A stretch of DNA of 64,000 nt from Mesomycoplasma dispar (GTDB lineage Bacteria > Bacillota_I > Bacilli_A > Mycoplasmatales > Metamycoplasmataceae): assembly GCF_000941075.1 (NCBI RefSeq), contig NZ_CP007229.1:558001-622000 (forward strand). The letters are read 5' to 3'. Every line of letters starts with the position of its first letter. Within the stretch, counting starts at the first letter, position 1. The translations under genes and the position numbers were made by a program. Shown here one piece after another: positions 45,260 through 56,416 of the stretch. The notes beneath the pieces were generated by a model. The model made no database searches and was not told where the DNA came from. It saw only the letters and a list, made by a program, of their open reading frames with translations.

Positions 45260-45976
45260 ATGGGGAGAAAATTTAGCATAAATGAAAAAGTAGCTAGAAA
45301 ATTAGCGCCTTTTATGCCAAAATCTTCACTTATTTTTAATAGTTTAGAATAGATAATTCACCCGCATCCAATAATTATTTTTTATGACAAAGATGAAAGA
45401 ATTTATTATTATCTCAAAACACGTTTGGTAAGTAAGGAGAATATTGAAGAAAAATATGCAAAATTTGGTGAAGTTTTTATCGCAAAAAGCGAAGATAATG
45501 AAAAACTCACGCAAAAAGCTGAAATTATCAGGGAAAAAAGGACTAAAAGTTTTATTCTTATTTTAAAACAAATAATAAACAAAGGATGGAATGAGTATTT
45601 AGATAAAAAGGTTAGCATTCCTTTTGCGGAATGAATCATTAAAAAACGTCGATATATTTTTAAATAAAGGCAAAAAAATTGGAATTCTAAACTAATTTTA
45701 GATGATTATAATAAAAAATTAGAACAAAATAACATTAATTTACAGCCAAAATTAGTTAAACCAGTAAAAGTTGATTGATATAATTTGGCAAACGGCTTAA
45801 ATCAAAAGGGACGTAGAGATTTAATAGAAAAAATTAAAGACCAAGAATTTAAGTTTATGTTAGAATGGTTTGATAGAAACAATCTTGATAATAGTTTAGA
45901 ATTAATTCGAAGTTTCCGAGAAAAAATGGAGAGAAACTCTAGTGAAAGTTTGTTTTTTTATCTGGTTTGATATTAA
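45260..45976 (+). pseudogene. Hypothetical gene interrupted by two in-frame stops
   Basis: One continuous frame of 239 codons beginning MGRKFSINEKVARKLAPF, broken by TAG near 45350 and TAA near 45663. Between the stops is a well-formed stretch ('HPHPIIIFYDKDERIYYYLKTR', shown in parts, and 'KYAKFGEVFIAKSEDNEKL'). The last part is basic and helical. No signal or membrane segment. I do not recognise the family; loss by point mutation rather than frameshift suggests recent inactivation. Its neighbours are also decayed. Confidence 0.6.
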
Positions 45977-46080
45977 GTTTGAAAAAATTAATAAACGAGA
46001 TTTAAAAAAATATTACCCAAATTAGTTTTTATTAATTTTTTTCACTTTTGTTTAATTTATAGCACATACTTTTGTAATTT

Positions 46081-46125
46081 AAAATTCTAATTTCTAAATT
46101 TAACTAATTTAAAAATTAGAATTTT
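46081..46125 (-). terminator. Inverted repeat at the end of yebC
   Basis: 13-bp arms AAAATTCTAATTT and AAATTAGAATTTT, the right arm overlapping the yebC stop codon. On the minus strand the arm is AT-only with no long T-run, so it is a probable but weak terminator. Confidence 0.5.
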
Positions 46126-46841
46126 AAATTATGATAGACATTTTGAATATCTTCATCATCAAGAAAATTATCAATTTGGTTTGATATTTTTTCAGTTGTT
46201 TCTTGGTCTAATTCAACTCAAGTATCAGGGAAATAACTAATTTCAACAGCGCTAAAATTGGGATTATATTTTTTTTCAATTTCACTTTTTAATTCGTTAA
46301 TTTTCCGTGGTTCACAATAAATTAGGAAATTTTCTTCATCGCTTTGGAAATCATCAGCGCCATTTTCAAGGGCGAAAAGCATTAGTTCATCTTCGTTTAG
46401 GTTTGCTTTTTCAATTTCTAAATAACCTTTTTGTTCGAATAAGTAAGGAATTGAATTTTGTTTACCAATTTGGCCGTTTGCACGGCGAAAAAGTGCCTGC
46501 AAAGATGAAATTGCACGGTTGGTATTATCAGTTAAAATTACAACAATAACACTAATTCCGTGTGCTAAAGTTCCTGAATAAATTATTTCTTTAAAATTTT
46601 CACCGTCATTAGTTGAACCTTCGCCTTTTGCAATCGCCTTTTCGATATTTGATTTTGGCATCGATTTGGCGCGAGCTTTTGAGATGATAAGTCTTAATGC
46701 TGGATTTGAATTAGGATCAGAACCACCTTTTGCAACAGCGACCATAATTTCTTTAGAAAATTTATTAAAAATCTTTGCTTTTATTGCATCTTGGGCACCT
46801 TTACGGTGTTTAATATTTGCCCATTTCGAATGTCCTGCCAT
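46116..46841 (-). CDS. yebC: YebC/PmpR family protein
   Basis: 241 residues. Conserved bacterial family acting in transcription control and in translation of proline stretches. Signature N-terminus '[17 protein letters not shown]', then '[10 protein letters not shown]', '[13 protein letters not shown]', '[13 protein letters not shown]' and '[10 protein letters not shown]'. The C-terminal 34 residues follow a TGA Trp codon ('DTWVELDQ'). GGGAGA lies inside the end of nadE. The ATG overlaps the nadE TAA by one base (TAATG), so both are coupled. Confidence 0.95.
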
Positions 46842-47581
46842 TAAATTTCTCCCAATTTTTTTAAAGGTTGTGGAATTACATCTCTTTTGTGTTTGCTTGA
46901 ATTATGTAAATTAGTTATTTTTTTAGCAACTTCTTTTGCTACTAAATTTGGGTTTTGAAAAAAAAGGTCTAATTCTTTGTAGCTAAAACCCATTTCGTCT
47001 TCGTCGCTTTGATTGTCTCAAAGGTTTGCGGTTGGTTTCTTCTTAATAATCGACTCAGGAATACCAATTTCTGCCGCAATTTCATAGACTTGCATTTTTG
47101 TTAGATTGACAATTGGCAATAAATCGACACCACCATCTCCGTATTTTGTAAAATAACCAAGATACATTTCTGAAAAATTATCGGTTCCGAGAACTAAATA
47201 GTCAAACTCTTGAGCAAAAGCGTACAAACTGATCATTCGTAAACGCGGTTGAATGTTAGAATTTGCTAAGTGATTTTCTAGATTAAAAACATTTTTTAGA
47301 GTCTCAAAAGCTATTTTTAAATCAATTTCTTTTGTTTTAAGATTAAATTTTTCAACTAATTCAATAATATCAACTTTATCACTTTCCATATCACGAATTG
47401 GCATTATCAAACCTAAATGTGATTCAGGAAAGGCTTTTTGCGCTAAAACTGCAACTAAAGCTGAGTCGATCCCACCAGAAATTCCAAAAATAACACCTTT
47501 TTTATTCGCTTTTTTTACCTCTTGCCTAATTCAATCAACAAGGTAGTCAAAATAATTTTTTAAATCCTGTTTTCTTTTCAT
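46841..47581 (-). CDS. nadE: NAD synthetase (ammonia-dependent)
   Basis: 246 residues, the single-domain type. Amidates nicotinate adenine dinucleotide to NAD with ATP and ammonia. P-loop '[11 protein letters not shown]' near residue 34. '[26 protein letters not shown]' (in pieces) contains the substrate-binding Thr/Glu, followed by '[14 protein letters not shown]' and the 'KKPTANLW' loop. Several Trp are TGA. The ribosome site is weak, and the leader from the TACAAT -10 is short. Confidence 0.96.
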
Positions 47582-47599
47582 AATGGTAAATCTTTCAAA

Positions 47600-47605
47600 A
47601 TTGTA
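47600..47605 (-). promoter_or_regulatory. -10 for nadE-yebC
   Basis: Minus-strand TGTGCTACAAT, an extended -10 (TGn), 19 bases upstream of the nadE ATG. Confidence 0.55.
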
Positions 47606-47668
47606 GCACAAAACTATTTTTTTACTTTATAAAAAAATAGCAAATATATAAATGTCTAAAAAAAAGAA

Positions 47669-47712
47669 AAAACCTAAAAATTTTAATAAATAAATTTAAA
47701 TTTTTAGGTTTT
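47669..47712 (-). terminator. Terminator after ptsI
   Basis: 15-bp arms (AAAACCTAAAAATTT/AAATTTTTAGGTTTT), with TTTTTTCTTTTTTTT following on the minus strand. Confidence 0.8.
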
Positions 47713-47731
47713 AGTTATTTTTCTAAATTTA

Positions 47732-47769
47732 TTCGAAATTATTCTATAAATTTATAGAATAATTTCGAA
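47732..47769. repeat. 38-base perfect palindrome next to ptsI
   Basis: TTCGAAATTATTCTATAAA followed by its exact reverse complement, with no loop. It starts 10 bases past the ptsI stop and precedes the better terminator. It may be a first terminator, an RNA-processing site or a DNA-binding site. Confidence 0.8.
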
Positions 47770-47778
47770 GAACTATTT

Positions 47779-49515
47779 TTAATTATGACGAATTAAATTG
47801 ATTGATTCAAGATATTTTATCACTTCAGATTCAGTTGCTAGTTCAAGTGTTTTTTGCGCAACTTCTTGCATTTCCTGATAATTTAGTTCGGAAATTAATT
47901 TTTTAACTTTTAAAACACTACTTGCAGAAACGGAAAATTCATCAAGTCCTAAACCTAAAAGCAGCGGCACCGCGTTAATATCACCAGCCATTTCACCACA
48001 CATTCCGACTCATTTTCCCTGTTTGTGAGCGGCATCAATTGTCATTTTAATAAGTTTTAGCAGCCCAGGATTTAAAGTTTGGTATAAATAAGCAACTTTT
48101 TCGTTCATTCGGTCAGCGGCGAATGAGTACTGAATTAAATCGTTAGTACCAATTGAGAAAAAATCAACGTGCTGTGCAAATTTATCAGCAAGAATTGCTG
48201 AAATCGGAATTTCGATCATAATTCCGATTTTGATTTTTTCGCGTTTGGCAACATTCGGATTTTTTGCACTTACTTCGTGATAAACTTCTTCAAAAATTCC
48301 TTTTGCCTGAAAAAATTCATCAAGAGTTGCAACCATCGGGAACATAATTGCTAAATTTCCAAATTCGGAAGCACGAACTAACGCACGAAGTTGGGTTTTA
48401 AAAATTTCAACCTTATCAAGTGAGAGTCGAATTGCACGATATCCTAAAAAAGGGTTCATTTCTTTGGCAAAATCAAAATATTTTAAAGTTTTATCACCAC
48501 CAATATCGAGCGTTCTAACAACTACTTTTTTTGGATTTTGACTTTCAAGGACACTTTTGTAACTAAAAAATTGTTCATCTTCACTTGGTCAGTTTTGGTT
48601 GTCCATATAAAGAAATTCAGAACGGAAAAGTCCGATTTCATCGGCATTCACTTTTTTAGCGGCAAAAGAATCATCGACTGAACCAATATTAGCGGCAATT
48701 ACGACTTTTCTACCGTCAAAGCTTTTTGATTCTTTAAACAGAAATTCTTGGAGTTTTGCTTTTTCGTTTTCATATTTTTCTTTTTGGGCTTGAAATTCTT
48801 TTATTTCTTCTTCACTAGGGTTGATTATTCCTTGACCAAGATCGCCGTTAATTGCGAGAATATCACCAGATTTAACTTTTTCGAGAATATCGCCAATTCC
48901 TAAAATTGCTGGAATTTCCAAACTTCGTGCCATAATTGCCGAATGCGATGTTTTTGAGCCGATGTTAGTTGCAAAACCTTTGACAAATTCGTTTAACTGG
49001 GCAGTATCAGAAGGTTTTAAGTCATCAGCGACAATTATTACATCGCTATCGATTGCGCTAAGATCTAAAATGTGTAAATTAAGGATATTTTTAATTATTC
49101 TTTGCGAAGCATCTTTGATGTCAGTCGCACGCGCCATTAGATATTCATCCCCAGTTTCGAGCAAGAAATTAGTGTGTTTTTTTGCAGTTTCTTTTAGAGA
49201 ATAAGCAGCAGAATAACCTTCTTTGATAAGATTTATTGTATCATCTTCTAAAGCGGGGTCGGTTGCAATTAAAATATGGGCATCAAGAATTTCGAGTTCA
49301 TCTTTTGCTAATTTAGTTGCTAATTTTTTAATTTTTTCAATTTGGGCAACAGATTTTCTAACTCCGTCACGAAAAGATGCGATTTCACCGTCGATGTCAT
49401 TAATTTTTGCATCGCTAATTTCAATTTTTTGTTCAACAAGTTTAAAAACTTTTGCAATAGAAATTCCACTTGAAGCACCAATTCCTTTGAATTTATAAGA
49501 TAAAAGTTTTGACAT
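47779..49515 (-). CDS. ptsI: PTS enzyme I (phosphoenolpyruvate-protein phosphotransferase)
   Basis: 578 residues. First step of sugar phosphotransferase uptake: moves phosphate from PEP to HPr. Active-site His lies in '[13 protein letters not shown]' near residue 190. PEP-domain motifs are '[10 protein letters not shown]', '[16 protein letters not shown]', '[12 protein letters not shown]' and the catalytic Cys in 'GMCGEMAGD' near 505. Two TGA Trp codons. GGAGGG precedes the ATG. Confidence 0.97.
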
Positions 49516-49627
49516 TATTCGCCCTCCACATTCTAAGAAATAAAAGAAGTACAGAAAATAATTATAAATTATTTTATTGAAAAAACTAGTAAAAAATATA
49601 CTTCTTTTTTAAAATTTATCAACTAAA

Positions 49628-50545
49628 TTACTTAATATTCAAATATTTATTGATCAAATTATTTAAATCGTTTTTTTTTCAAATAAATTGTAGAAATTTT
49701 TGCTGATCGTTTTCGTTTAACTGAATATTTTTAGTTTCAATTTGCCCTGAAAGACTAATTTTTACAGGAAGTGAAAAAAAATCATTTTTAAGATGGTAAA
49801 AAGATTCTACTCAAGAATTTAGAAGGAAAAAGTTTTGCTTTTCGTTAAAAATATCTAAAAAAATTTCGGTTAAAACGGATGCAATAAGTCAGTGTTCTGC
49901 CGTTTTTCTAATAGTTTTTTCGATACTAGACTGATTTATGCCTTCAAGAAATTTATTAACTATACCAATCTTTTCTTCGTCTAAATTTTTCACTTGAAAT
50001 TTTTTGCTAACCAAAAAGTTATGACCTAAATCACCAAGAATAAAAAATTCATCACCAAAATTGTCGCCTAATTCTAACTTTTTAAATAGCGAATTAAAAT
50101 GAATATTTTCAAGAATATTACCTAATCCAAACACTTTTTTAGGAACAAGACCAGATGCTGAACTAAAAATTTTACATAAAATTGCATTGGGATAGCCAAG
50201 AATAAAAGAAATACCGTTAAAATTTGATTGGCGCACTAAATAACTAATTTTATACATCGCATCAGCGTTTTCAATCCCAAGATCGGCTAAACTCATTCCA
50301 GGAACTAAATTTTGGTTTGGATCGATAATTAAAATATCAGCTTTTTCTAAACTTTGATAATCTTCAAAACTTATTTTATTTTGATAGTTTCCAAAGTCAA
50401 TTAAACTTCTAAATTCATCGATTATTTGATTTATACGTGAATAATTATTGTCAACTATAAAAAAATCAACATTAGTATTAGCCAAAATTAAGTTGGAAAT
50501 TAAATTTATACTAGTGTTTGTTATTCCGATAAAACCAATTATCAT
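49628..50545 (-). CDS. Divergent lactate/malate dehydrogenase-like protein
   Basis: 305 residues with an L-LDH/MDH-like plan. An N-terminal Rossmann fold opens 'MIIGFIGITNTS'; the dinucleotide loop is degenerate (GxxGxxN instead of GxGxxG). Acidic 'VDN' follows beta-2, and 'ADILIIDPNQNLVPGMS' takes the place of the substrate loop. 'ILGYPNAI' resembles the family 'VSNPVD', 'VFGLGNILENIHF' resembles 'GxGTxLDSARF', and 'LGDLGHNF' stands where 'GEHGDS' with the catalytic His is expected. It is not clear that the catalytic Asp/His pair is intact, so NAD-dependent lactate or malate oxidation is uncertain. Confidence 0.65.
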
Positions 50546-50590
50546 AAAATTTTCCCTTTACAAAAATAGAAATTTTTTAATAATTTGTAT

Positions 50591-50600
50591 TATAATTATA
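50591..50600. promoter_or_regulatory. Divergent -10 hexamers
   Basis: TATAATTATA holds TATAAT on the plus strand (50591-50596) and on the minus strand (50600-50595). It lies between the LDH-like gene and the ABC operon. The minus one fits 50 bases upstream of the LDH-like ATG. Confidence 0.5.
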
Positions 50601-50698
50601 CTTTTAAATATCAATTATTTTTGCTTAAAAAGTAAAATTTTCTAATTATTCACATAAAATTATACCGAATTTAATTAGAAAAGTAGAAGAGGTTGACT

Positions 50699-52474
50699 TT
50701 GTTACAAGTCAGAACAAATATATTTAAATCTAATCATTATTTTAAATTTCTGTTTAGATTGAGCTTTAAAAAAAAGGCAATTTACGTTTTTGCATTCCTT
50801 TCATTTATAACGACAATAATGCTTGCTTTAATTGCAAGATTTTATGCAACTGAAAAAAATTTCAGTTTATTCTCTTTTATTGTATTATTTATAAATCTTT
50901 CATTGACAATCATTATTTCGTCGTATATGTTTTTATCAATTTTTAAAGATTTATCAACTTTAAGTATTGATATAATTAGTTTCACTAAACCCTATTCGCG
51001 CCAGTATTTTATTGTTACAAAACTTCTGTTTTTAATATTTTTTGGCATTATTTGGTCAATTTTTATCAATTTTCTCCTAATTACCTTCTACATGATTAAT
51101 TATTCATTTTTTAATCAAGTACGCTCGCCTTTGTTATGAGGATTTTTATCGTCTTTTTTCTCATTTTTGATTTTCGGCTCACTTACCGCCCTTGTTAGTC
51201 ATAAATTTAGTTCAAAATTATCGCTTTCAATTGCAATTTTTTCATTTTCACCCTTTATTTTAATTGGTTCTAGTTCGGCTTTTAGTTCAACTTCAACAAT
51301 TAACCGTTTTGCCGAAATTCTAAATTTAGAACATAATGGCTATGATTCAAATACAATCGTTGATGTCGAAAAATTTTACTTAAATAATAAAAAAGACCAA
51401 TTTTTCATTATTCCCAAACAAATTGATAATCCGAATTTCTCCAAAAGACAAATTGAATATATTCAACAAGCCTGAAACGATAGTTCGGCAGCGGCACAAG
51501 TTTGACAGGCGGCTTCATATTTGTTAATTCCTTATCAATTAATTAATGTTTTTGAACCAAATGATCGCGATGCAATTCAGAATGCTGTCGGTGTTCAGGA
51601 AACTTTTTTAAAAAATTATGTTTATTCAAACAATTTAGCTTCAAAAAAGAACAGTTATTTTCTCTCAACAACACCAAGTCTAAAAAAATACAAACTTTCA
51701 AATGGTCAAGAAGTATTTTTAGTTCCTGGCGGACTAAAAAATGACTCGCATTTTGAAAATCTAGAAAACCGTGAAATAATCTATGCAAACGAAAATGCAT
51801 CTAATTTTGCAAAAATTTTACCCCAGGATTCGCAAACTTTTGGACTAACTTCCGATCTTGTGGGTAAATTAAAATGAAATTTAATAAAAGAGATGTTATC
51901 TTCGCAACCTTTTAATAAATATGCGCGAAAATTTTTTGCAAAATTCACAGAAAAAACGACACAAAAGGAAATTCTTGCGGAAATTTCAAAGACAATTTCC
52001 ACTGATAAAGAACTTTTAGAACTAAACGATGAAAATACAACCGTTCTTGCAAAAAAACCTGATATAAATAAAGTTGAAAATCAAGTTCAAAAGAAAGTCT
52101 ATCTGGCAACGGCGCTAATTTATTGACTTTATTTTAATAAACAGAACAGCGAAATTCTTGACAGTTTTTTACAAAATGAAAAAAATAACTTTGACCCTGG
52201 ATCAATTTTTGTCAAAATTGATCAACAAAATTACCAAATTGGTGGCTTTTCTTCGTTTAGTGCCGAGCAAAGAGTTGTTGAAAACAAAGTTATTAAACGT
52301 TTTAATTTGACAAAAAGCAATAATTTCTTATTCCAACCAGTTTTACAAATGATGGAAATTAAAAGTAATTATAAGGTAGTTTCAAAAAATTTTTACCCTG
52401 CAATTTGAGTTCTAATTTCTACAGTTTTGGTTTATTTTATTTTCCGTATTTATTCAAGAAAGGACTATAAATAA
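50699..52474 (+). CDS. ABC-2-type permease
   Basis: About 591 residues. Membrane segments at about residues 26-50, 58-85, 105-132 and 145-185. A large, probably extracytoplasmic, domain of about 350 residues follows, then a last membrane segment (YPAIWVLISTVLVYFIFRIY) and a basic tail. The ATPase gene follows with a TAATG overlap, which identifies it as the membrane partner. The start is the TTG at 50699, with AGAAGAGG 6 bases before it; a TTG at 50693 is too close to that site. No ATG is available in this region. Substrate unknown; the two lipoprotein genes after the ATPase suggest surface-related transport. Confidence 0.7.
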
Positions 52475-53190
52475 TGGCTGATTGAATTTTAGAAGTTAAT
52501 AATTTGACAAAAATTTATCCAAAATCAGAAAATGGTGTGAAAAATGTTAACTTTAAAGTTAAAAAAAATCAAATTCACGCCTTTATTGGTGAAAATGGTG
52601 CGGGAAAAACAACTGTAATTAAATGCATCGTTGATGCATATCAAAAATTTTCTGGAACAATTATGATAAATAATTTTTCTAATAAGTTGCCGAAGGCAAA
52701 AAAATTTATTGGTTATGTGCCCGAAAATTCTTTTTTCCCACGCGAACTAAATTCTTACGAATTTTTATACGAATTTGGATTGTTATCAGGTATGAAACCA
52801 GAGTTGGTCAAGAAAAAAATTGACTATTATTTTAAATTTTTGAGAATTGAAAATTTAGCAAAGTTAAAACCTTTTAATTTTTCATCAGGGCAAAAACGAA
52901 AAATTATGTTAATTCAGTCTTTAATTCATGATCCTGAATTAATTATTTTCGATGAACCTTTTTCAAATCTTGACCCTTCAGCCCGAAATGAATTTCTTGC
53001 AATCATTAAAATTCTTCAAAGACAGGGAAAAACAGTTTTTCTTTCAAGCCATAATTTACACGAAATTGATTCCTTAATTGATAGTTTAACTCTAATAAAC
53101 AAAGGTGAAATTTACTATTGTGGACAAAAAACGGAAAGTTTGCAAAAAATGTACCAAAAATATATAATAAATGGTGGAAAAACTCGCTAA
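52474..53190 (+). CDS. ABC transporter ATP-binding protein
   Basis: 238 residues, single nucleotide-binding domain. Walker A 'GENGAGKTT' near residue 38, Q-loop 'GYVPENSFFP', signature 'FSSGQKRKIML', Walker B 'LIIFDEPFSNLDP' and H-loop 'FLSSHNLHEID'. The type is that of ABC-2 exporters (CcmA-like). The ATG overlaps the permease stop by one base, and its stop overlaps the lipoprotein ATG by one base. Confidence 0.95.
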
Positions 53191-55346
53191 TGTTAAAGAA
53201 AATTTCCTTATTTTTACTAACAACTTCTCCATTTTTTGCACTTATTTCTTGTAGTAGCATTTATAAATTTTACGAACATAATCCAAAAAATGAAAATAAA
53301 TCGCTATTAAAAAATCAAAAATTTCAAGAATTTGTTGATTCAGTTTTTGCCAATAACGAAAGTCAAAAACAAGATTATATTTCCAACCAAATCAACCAAA
53401 ATTCTTCAAAAATCACAAGCGAATTGAAATATTCACTAATTTTTGCAAGACCATATTTTAACTTTTCAAACGATCAATATTATGATACAAGACTAAATTC
53501 AAATTATACAATTCATTCGTATTTAGCAAAAAACTGGCTGTTTTTGCTAGAAAATATCGATAAATTATCGTTTATTTTCAACCCTTATTTAACGCGTTTT
53601 GTAAAAACGCCAAATGAAATTGAAGCCGAAAAACTCAAAAATAAGACAATCAAAATTCTTAATACGAATTTTGATTTTATCAAAATTGATCGTGAACAAG
53701 ATCAATTTGAAAAAAACACCGTATATTATTTAATTTTTGATAAAAACAAATTTTTAAGGTTCACTGTTTTTGGTACAAAATCAGAACTTAAAACCAAACT
53801 TGACTATAATTTATTTTATCTTAACGAAGAAATTCCTGATAAATTTTTATTTGTAAATAGCATTGAAAACTGGATCAAAAACAAAGAAGAAAATTATTTT
53901 AAAAAGAAATTAGAAGAAGCAAGAGAGAATCTCAAAGACCAATTTGAAGAGAAAAAAAAGCAACTAGAAAATAAAATCAGCAATTCGGACTCTGATGATG
54001 AAGATGAGGATGAAAGCAACGATTGTACTATCGAAAACCTAGACAAGTGTTCTGAAGCTCAACGAAAATTTTTAGAAAAAACATTGCGTGGTAGATCTGC
54101 TTTTGTTAGTGAAACAGTAAAAACCACAAACTTTCAAGATGAAGAAGTTGAAAATTCTGATTCAAATAATTCAGATAATTCAAACGATTCTGATTCAAAA
54201 AACCAAGAAAATTCGACCGAATCTAGCCAAGATCGGTCTGATTCTGAACAAGTAAATTCGGAAAAATCGAACACTGATCAAGAAACAGAAGCAAAATCTG
54301 ATCTTGCAAATTTAGAAAAAAAATACCAATCTGATCTTGCAAATCTTGAAGAAAATGTGAAAAAGCAAATTTCGCTTGAGAAAAATGAACTTACAAAATC
54401 TAACTTTTTTACTAATATCACTTCTGATATTTCCGATTTTCAATCACCTTTTAAATTTTACAAATATAGTTTATTTTCAATTGATTTACAAAAATCTGAT
54501 AAAAAAGACGAAAAAGTTGTTCAAGAAAGCCCAGTTAAATCGAACTTTTTAAATAAATATTCCAGTTTTATTGATAAAAACCTTGAAATTAAGGAAAAAA
54601 ATGAAACTATTGAAGAATTTAACAACCGAAAAGTTTATGAGTATATCTTCAAAACAATCTGAAAAAACAACGAAAAAGAAAAAGTTGCTTTTTTAAACAA
54701 TTTTCACACCAAAGAAAATATTGAAAAACTTGAAAACCAATGAAAATTAATTCAGCAAAAATTAACTAATTTAAACCAAAATGGCGAAAATTCTGAACAA
54801 ATTTTGCAAGAATATCAAAATTTTGTTAGCCAAAATTGACTATTTATCCTTGAAAGACTAGATAAAATTAAACTCAGTTTTCATAATTGGTATTCATTTC
54901 CCGATCAATTCGATGAAAATGGTAATGTAAAAGTTGCACACACGCCAGAATTTAAAGAACTTATTGCAAAACAAGAACCTCTAACTGAACCATTTTTTTA
55001 TGCAAATAAGCTTCTTGAGTCAATTTCTGAAGGTGATACTTCTTTAGTTGCTAGCACTTATAAAGATCTTTACATTTTAAAGCAAAACACGTTAATTAAC
55101 CTAAGAATTGACACTTCTACTCCAAAGGCAAAAGTAACTTTGAACCCTTTTGTTTATCATTTTCCAAAAACAAAAAATAAAATTTCGGTAAAAATTCTTA
55201 CAGAAATTTTCCACCAGGCTTTATATCATGCATCCCAAGAAAGTTATTTAGATTTTGAAAACGATTTTGTTAAAAAGTTTCGCTATAATTTACCAGCACA
55301 AATGATTTTTAGCGAAACATTTAAGGAAAAAGATGAAAAAAAGTAG
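53190..55346 (+). CDS. Surface lipoprotein of the ABC operon, Asp/Ser-rich
   Basis: 718 residues. Lipoprotein signal: MLKKISLFLLTTSPFF, lipobox 'ALISC'. An N-terminal domain carries 'AKNWLFLLENIDKLSF' near residue 110. The middle is very acidic and Ser/Asn-rich ('SNNSDNSNDSDSKNQ', 'SDSDDEDEDES') and carries a Cys pair (NDCTIENLDKC). The C-terminal domain has about eight TGA Trp codons and a second aromatic motif, 'QNWLFILERLDKIKLSF'. The paired aromatic 'NWLFLLE/NWLFILE' motifs recur in the next gene, so both belong to one paralogous lipoprotein family ('aromatic cluster' type). Substrate or ligand unknown. Confidence 0.8.
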
Positions 55347-56274
55347 AAAAAAGCTAATTTTTAGTAGTTTTGCGCCCTTTTTAGTTAGTGTTTTTTTGAT
55401 TAGCTGTGGCAGTCAAGGAAATTCTTTACAATCTTTTCAAAAAAAATACCAAAAATTTGGTATAATTTCCCCACAAGACAAAAAAATAGTTCAACCTTTT
55501 TTTCAAAATAGTAACATTTCACAATTGCTAGACAAAGTTTATGATGACCAAGACTCAAAAAAACAATTGATTAGTCGCACTTTAGCAATTGACACCGAAC
55601 AATACAGACAAGATTTATCCTTCCGATTCAGCTTTTATAATACGATAAATTCTTGACCAAGCGATTCGATTATTGGTGGTTTTGGTGAGAGTAATTCAAA
55701 TCCTGTTTTGTTTGAAAAAGCAAAAAAATCCTTTAATGATTTATTTGACAATAATTGACTTTGACTACTTGCAAATCTTGAATCAGCCGTTTTTGTTCGT
55801 GGGCTTGCCGAAATTGACCAGTTTCAACAGCAACACGAAGAATTAAACATTAATTTAAAAAATGAAGCACTAAAAAATAGCTTTTACCGACCAAAGTCGA
55901 ATAAATTTATTGATATTGCGATTGTTAAATCTTTAACAGAAAAAAACGATGAAACTGGTGTTCAAACAAAAAATTACCAAATTTTTTTACTAAATGAAGA
56001 AAATTTTATTTTTTCCTTGAATCTTAAAAAAGAGTTTAAAAATCAAAAATTAATAAATTCAAAAATTAGTTTAAACCCGTGAATACAAATTTATCCTAAA
56101 TTTGCAAACAAAACAAGTGAAAAGTTTCCTTTGCAAGAATATGCGCGAATTGTTTCGAACTATCGAAACGGAATTTCTGGGGTTAATATTTCGCTTGTTG
56201 AAAAATCGATTTTCGAAGAAAATCAAGGCGGAAACGTCTTTTACTACACTTTGGTTGATTTTCAAAAAAATTAG
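55333..56274 (+). CDS. Second surface lipoprotein of the ABC operon
   Basis: 313 residues. Lipoprotein signal with lipobox 'FLISC'. Contains 'DNNWLWLLANLESAVF' near residue 140, matching the aromatic motif of the upstream lipoprotein. The gene starts inside the upstream gene (14-base overlap; AAGGAAAAAG as ribosome site). It is much shorter than its neighbour, corresponding to that protein's N-terminal half. Confidence 0.8.
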
Positions 56275-56275
56275 A

Positions 56276-56306
56276 AAAAAAATCTAAAAAAATATTTGAT
56301 TTTTTT
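56276..56306 (+). terminator. Terminator of the ABC operon
   Basis: 9-bp stem AAAAAAATC/GATTTTTTT with a 13-base loop, T-rich on the 3' side, right after the stop. Confidence 0.6.
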
Positions 56307-56327
56307 ATTACTTTTTTAAATTTAATG

Positions 56328-56333
56328 TATAAT
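56328..56333 (+). promoter_or_regulatory. -10 for the TM2-like gene
   Basis: AATGTATAAT, with TG directly ahead of the hexamer, 84 bases upstream of the ATG. trmB probably shares this promoter. Confidence 0.5.
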
Positions 56334-56416
56334 TTCATATCGATAGGTAAAATTGATTTTTAGATTCTTTCAAGAAAAGTAAAAATTATCTATTTTTATT
56401 GAAAAAAGGAGAAAAA

